Assembly: GCA_007922225.1 (NCBI GenBank)
Contig: ML680046.1
Location: 1,040,660-1,104,659, forward strand
Direction: 5' to 3'
DNA length: 64,000 nucleotides
DNA from: Emydura subglobosa
Taxonomy: Eukaryota; Chordata; Testudines; Chelidae
Shown here: piece after piece, positions 63,393 through 64,000 of the stretch
Layout of the letters: each line of letters starts with the position of its first letter
Position numbering within the stretch: position 1 is the stretch's first letter
Notes under the pieces: model-generated
What the model was told of the DNA's origin: nothing
Databases searched by the model: none
The model's input: the letters and a program-made list of their open reading frames with translations, nothing else
Position numbers and translations under genes: made by a program

Positions 63393-64000
63393 CATGCTCC
63401 TTTATGTACTTTCATGTACCTGGTGTTGCAGGCAGACTTTAAAAAGTCTGTTGCACACAGACTATGGGTAACAGATGGAGGCTTCTTGTTTTCTCTTCAT
63501 TATGGTTGAAAAGGAACACAGAAAAAAAAAACCCCACTAAGTTCAAGCTTTATTTTGCATACTGTTGAACTGTATATAGCTTTTGAATTTCCTTTCTACT
63601 ATAAAACAAAATAAAGCAGAGTACAAGCCGATAGCAGTCAGCACCCTGCTTGACCAGAAATAGGCTGTGAGCTGCCTCGTGGCAGAGTCTTTGAGTTTCA
63701 CTGAGCCTTATGGACTGATGCCTAAATACTGTACGTGACTATAGGAAACTAAAATGACTTTTTATCCATGACCACTAGCTCTCTCAAAGTGACAGTGCAC
63801 AACTAAATAAATTGCTGACAGCTAACAGAAACAGCTGTGTGTCTTTAAGAAGATTTAAAAAAATAAATATGATTTCGAGGTGCAGATGTAATGTTTATGT
63901 CTCAGCATGAGTGTCTTGTCCAGTCATGAAACACTCTTAAAAGCATTATTCAGAAGTAGCAATGCATAACCTGGAAAATCTCTGCAAGAGTCCTTCTTCA
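63393..64000. other. No feature recognised
   Basis: AT-rich, with an A9 run at 63522-63530. Nothing assigned. Confidence 0.4.

Noticed and set aside
63123..63509. 128-codon plus-strand open frame
   Set aside because: Crosses the palindromic repeat at 63310-63392 and resembles nothing known.

Overview
The window looks like nuclear DNA of a sauropsid vertebrate, most probably a turtle (a crocodilian is the main alternative). It is AT-rich, non-compact DNA with no operons and no long intact reading frames. It is crowded with CR1-type LINE copies, tRNA-derived SINEs with turtle-style 3' tails, short fold-back DNA-transposon derivatives and LTR-like blocks. I found no exon, RNA gene or promoter I would assign to a host gene, so the window is best read as a gene desert or the inside of a very large intron. 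All family names come from memory of reptile repeats, not from a search.

Layout. 1-14 kb: sparse decayed repeats, a CR1 3' end nested in a fold-back element (2.6-3.3 kb), a hAT-type MITE (5.29-5.41 kb), SINEs (5.7, 10.6 kb), GC-rich LTR-like blocks (6.9 and 9.1 kb) and a 1.2 kb CR1 (11.9-13.1 kb). 14-17.3 kb is a dense nest: an LTR-like element split by a young CR1, the C-terminal part of a LINE protein that is not CR1, a hAT-like snap-back element inserted in that LINE frame with an 8-bp target duplication, and another hAT-type element inserted in a SINE tail. 19.4-24.2 kb: CR1 pieces, a SINE and an antisense LTR-like block. 25-49 kb: scattered MITEs, SINEs, palindromic repeats and one CR1 (40.1-41.1 kb).

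49.1-55.5 kb is the largest structure. It is one long minus-strand CR1 carrying part of the ORF1 esterase region, the split endonuclease, the linker and the end of the reverse transcriptase. It is broken by a 0.7 kb insertion and by a 2.3 kb insertion in the endonuclease. The larger insertion holds a 55-bp minisatellite with repeated TATA-like and CAGCTG motifs. 56.06-58.37 kb is a second long CR1. The last 5 kb hold a 5S rRNA-derived SINE-like fragment, a SINE tail, simple repeats and fold-back repeats.

Nothing here works as a gene system. The biological content is the layered history of retrotransposon and hAT-type insertions, several of which can be ordered in time because one interrupts another. 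Catalytic motifs in the CR1 copies are missing or broken wherever I could read them, so no copy in the window looks autonomous.
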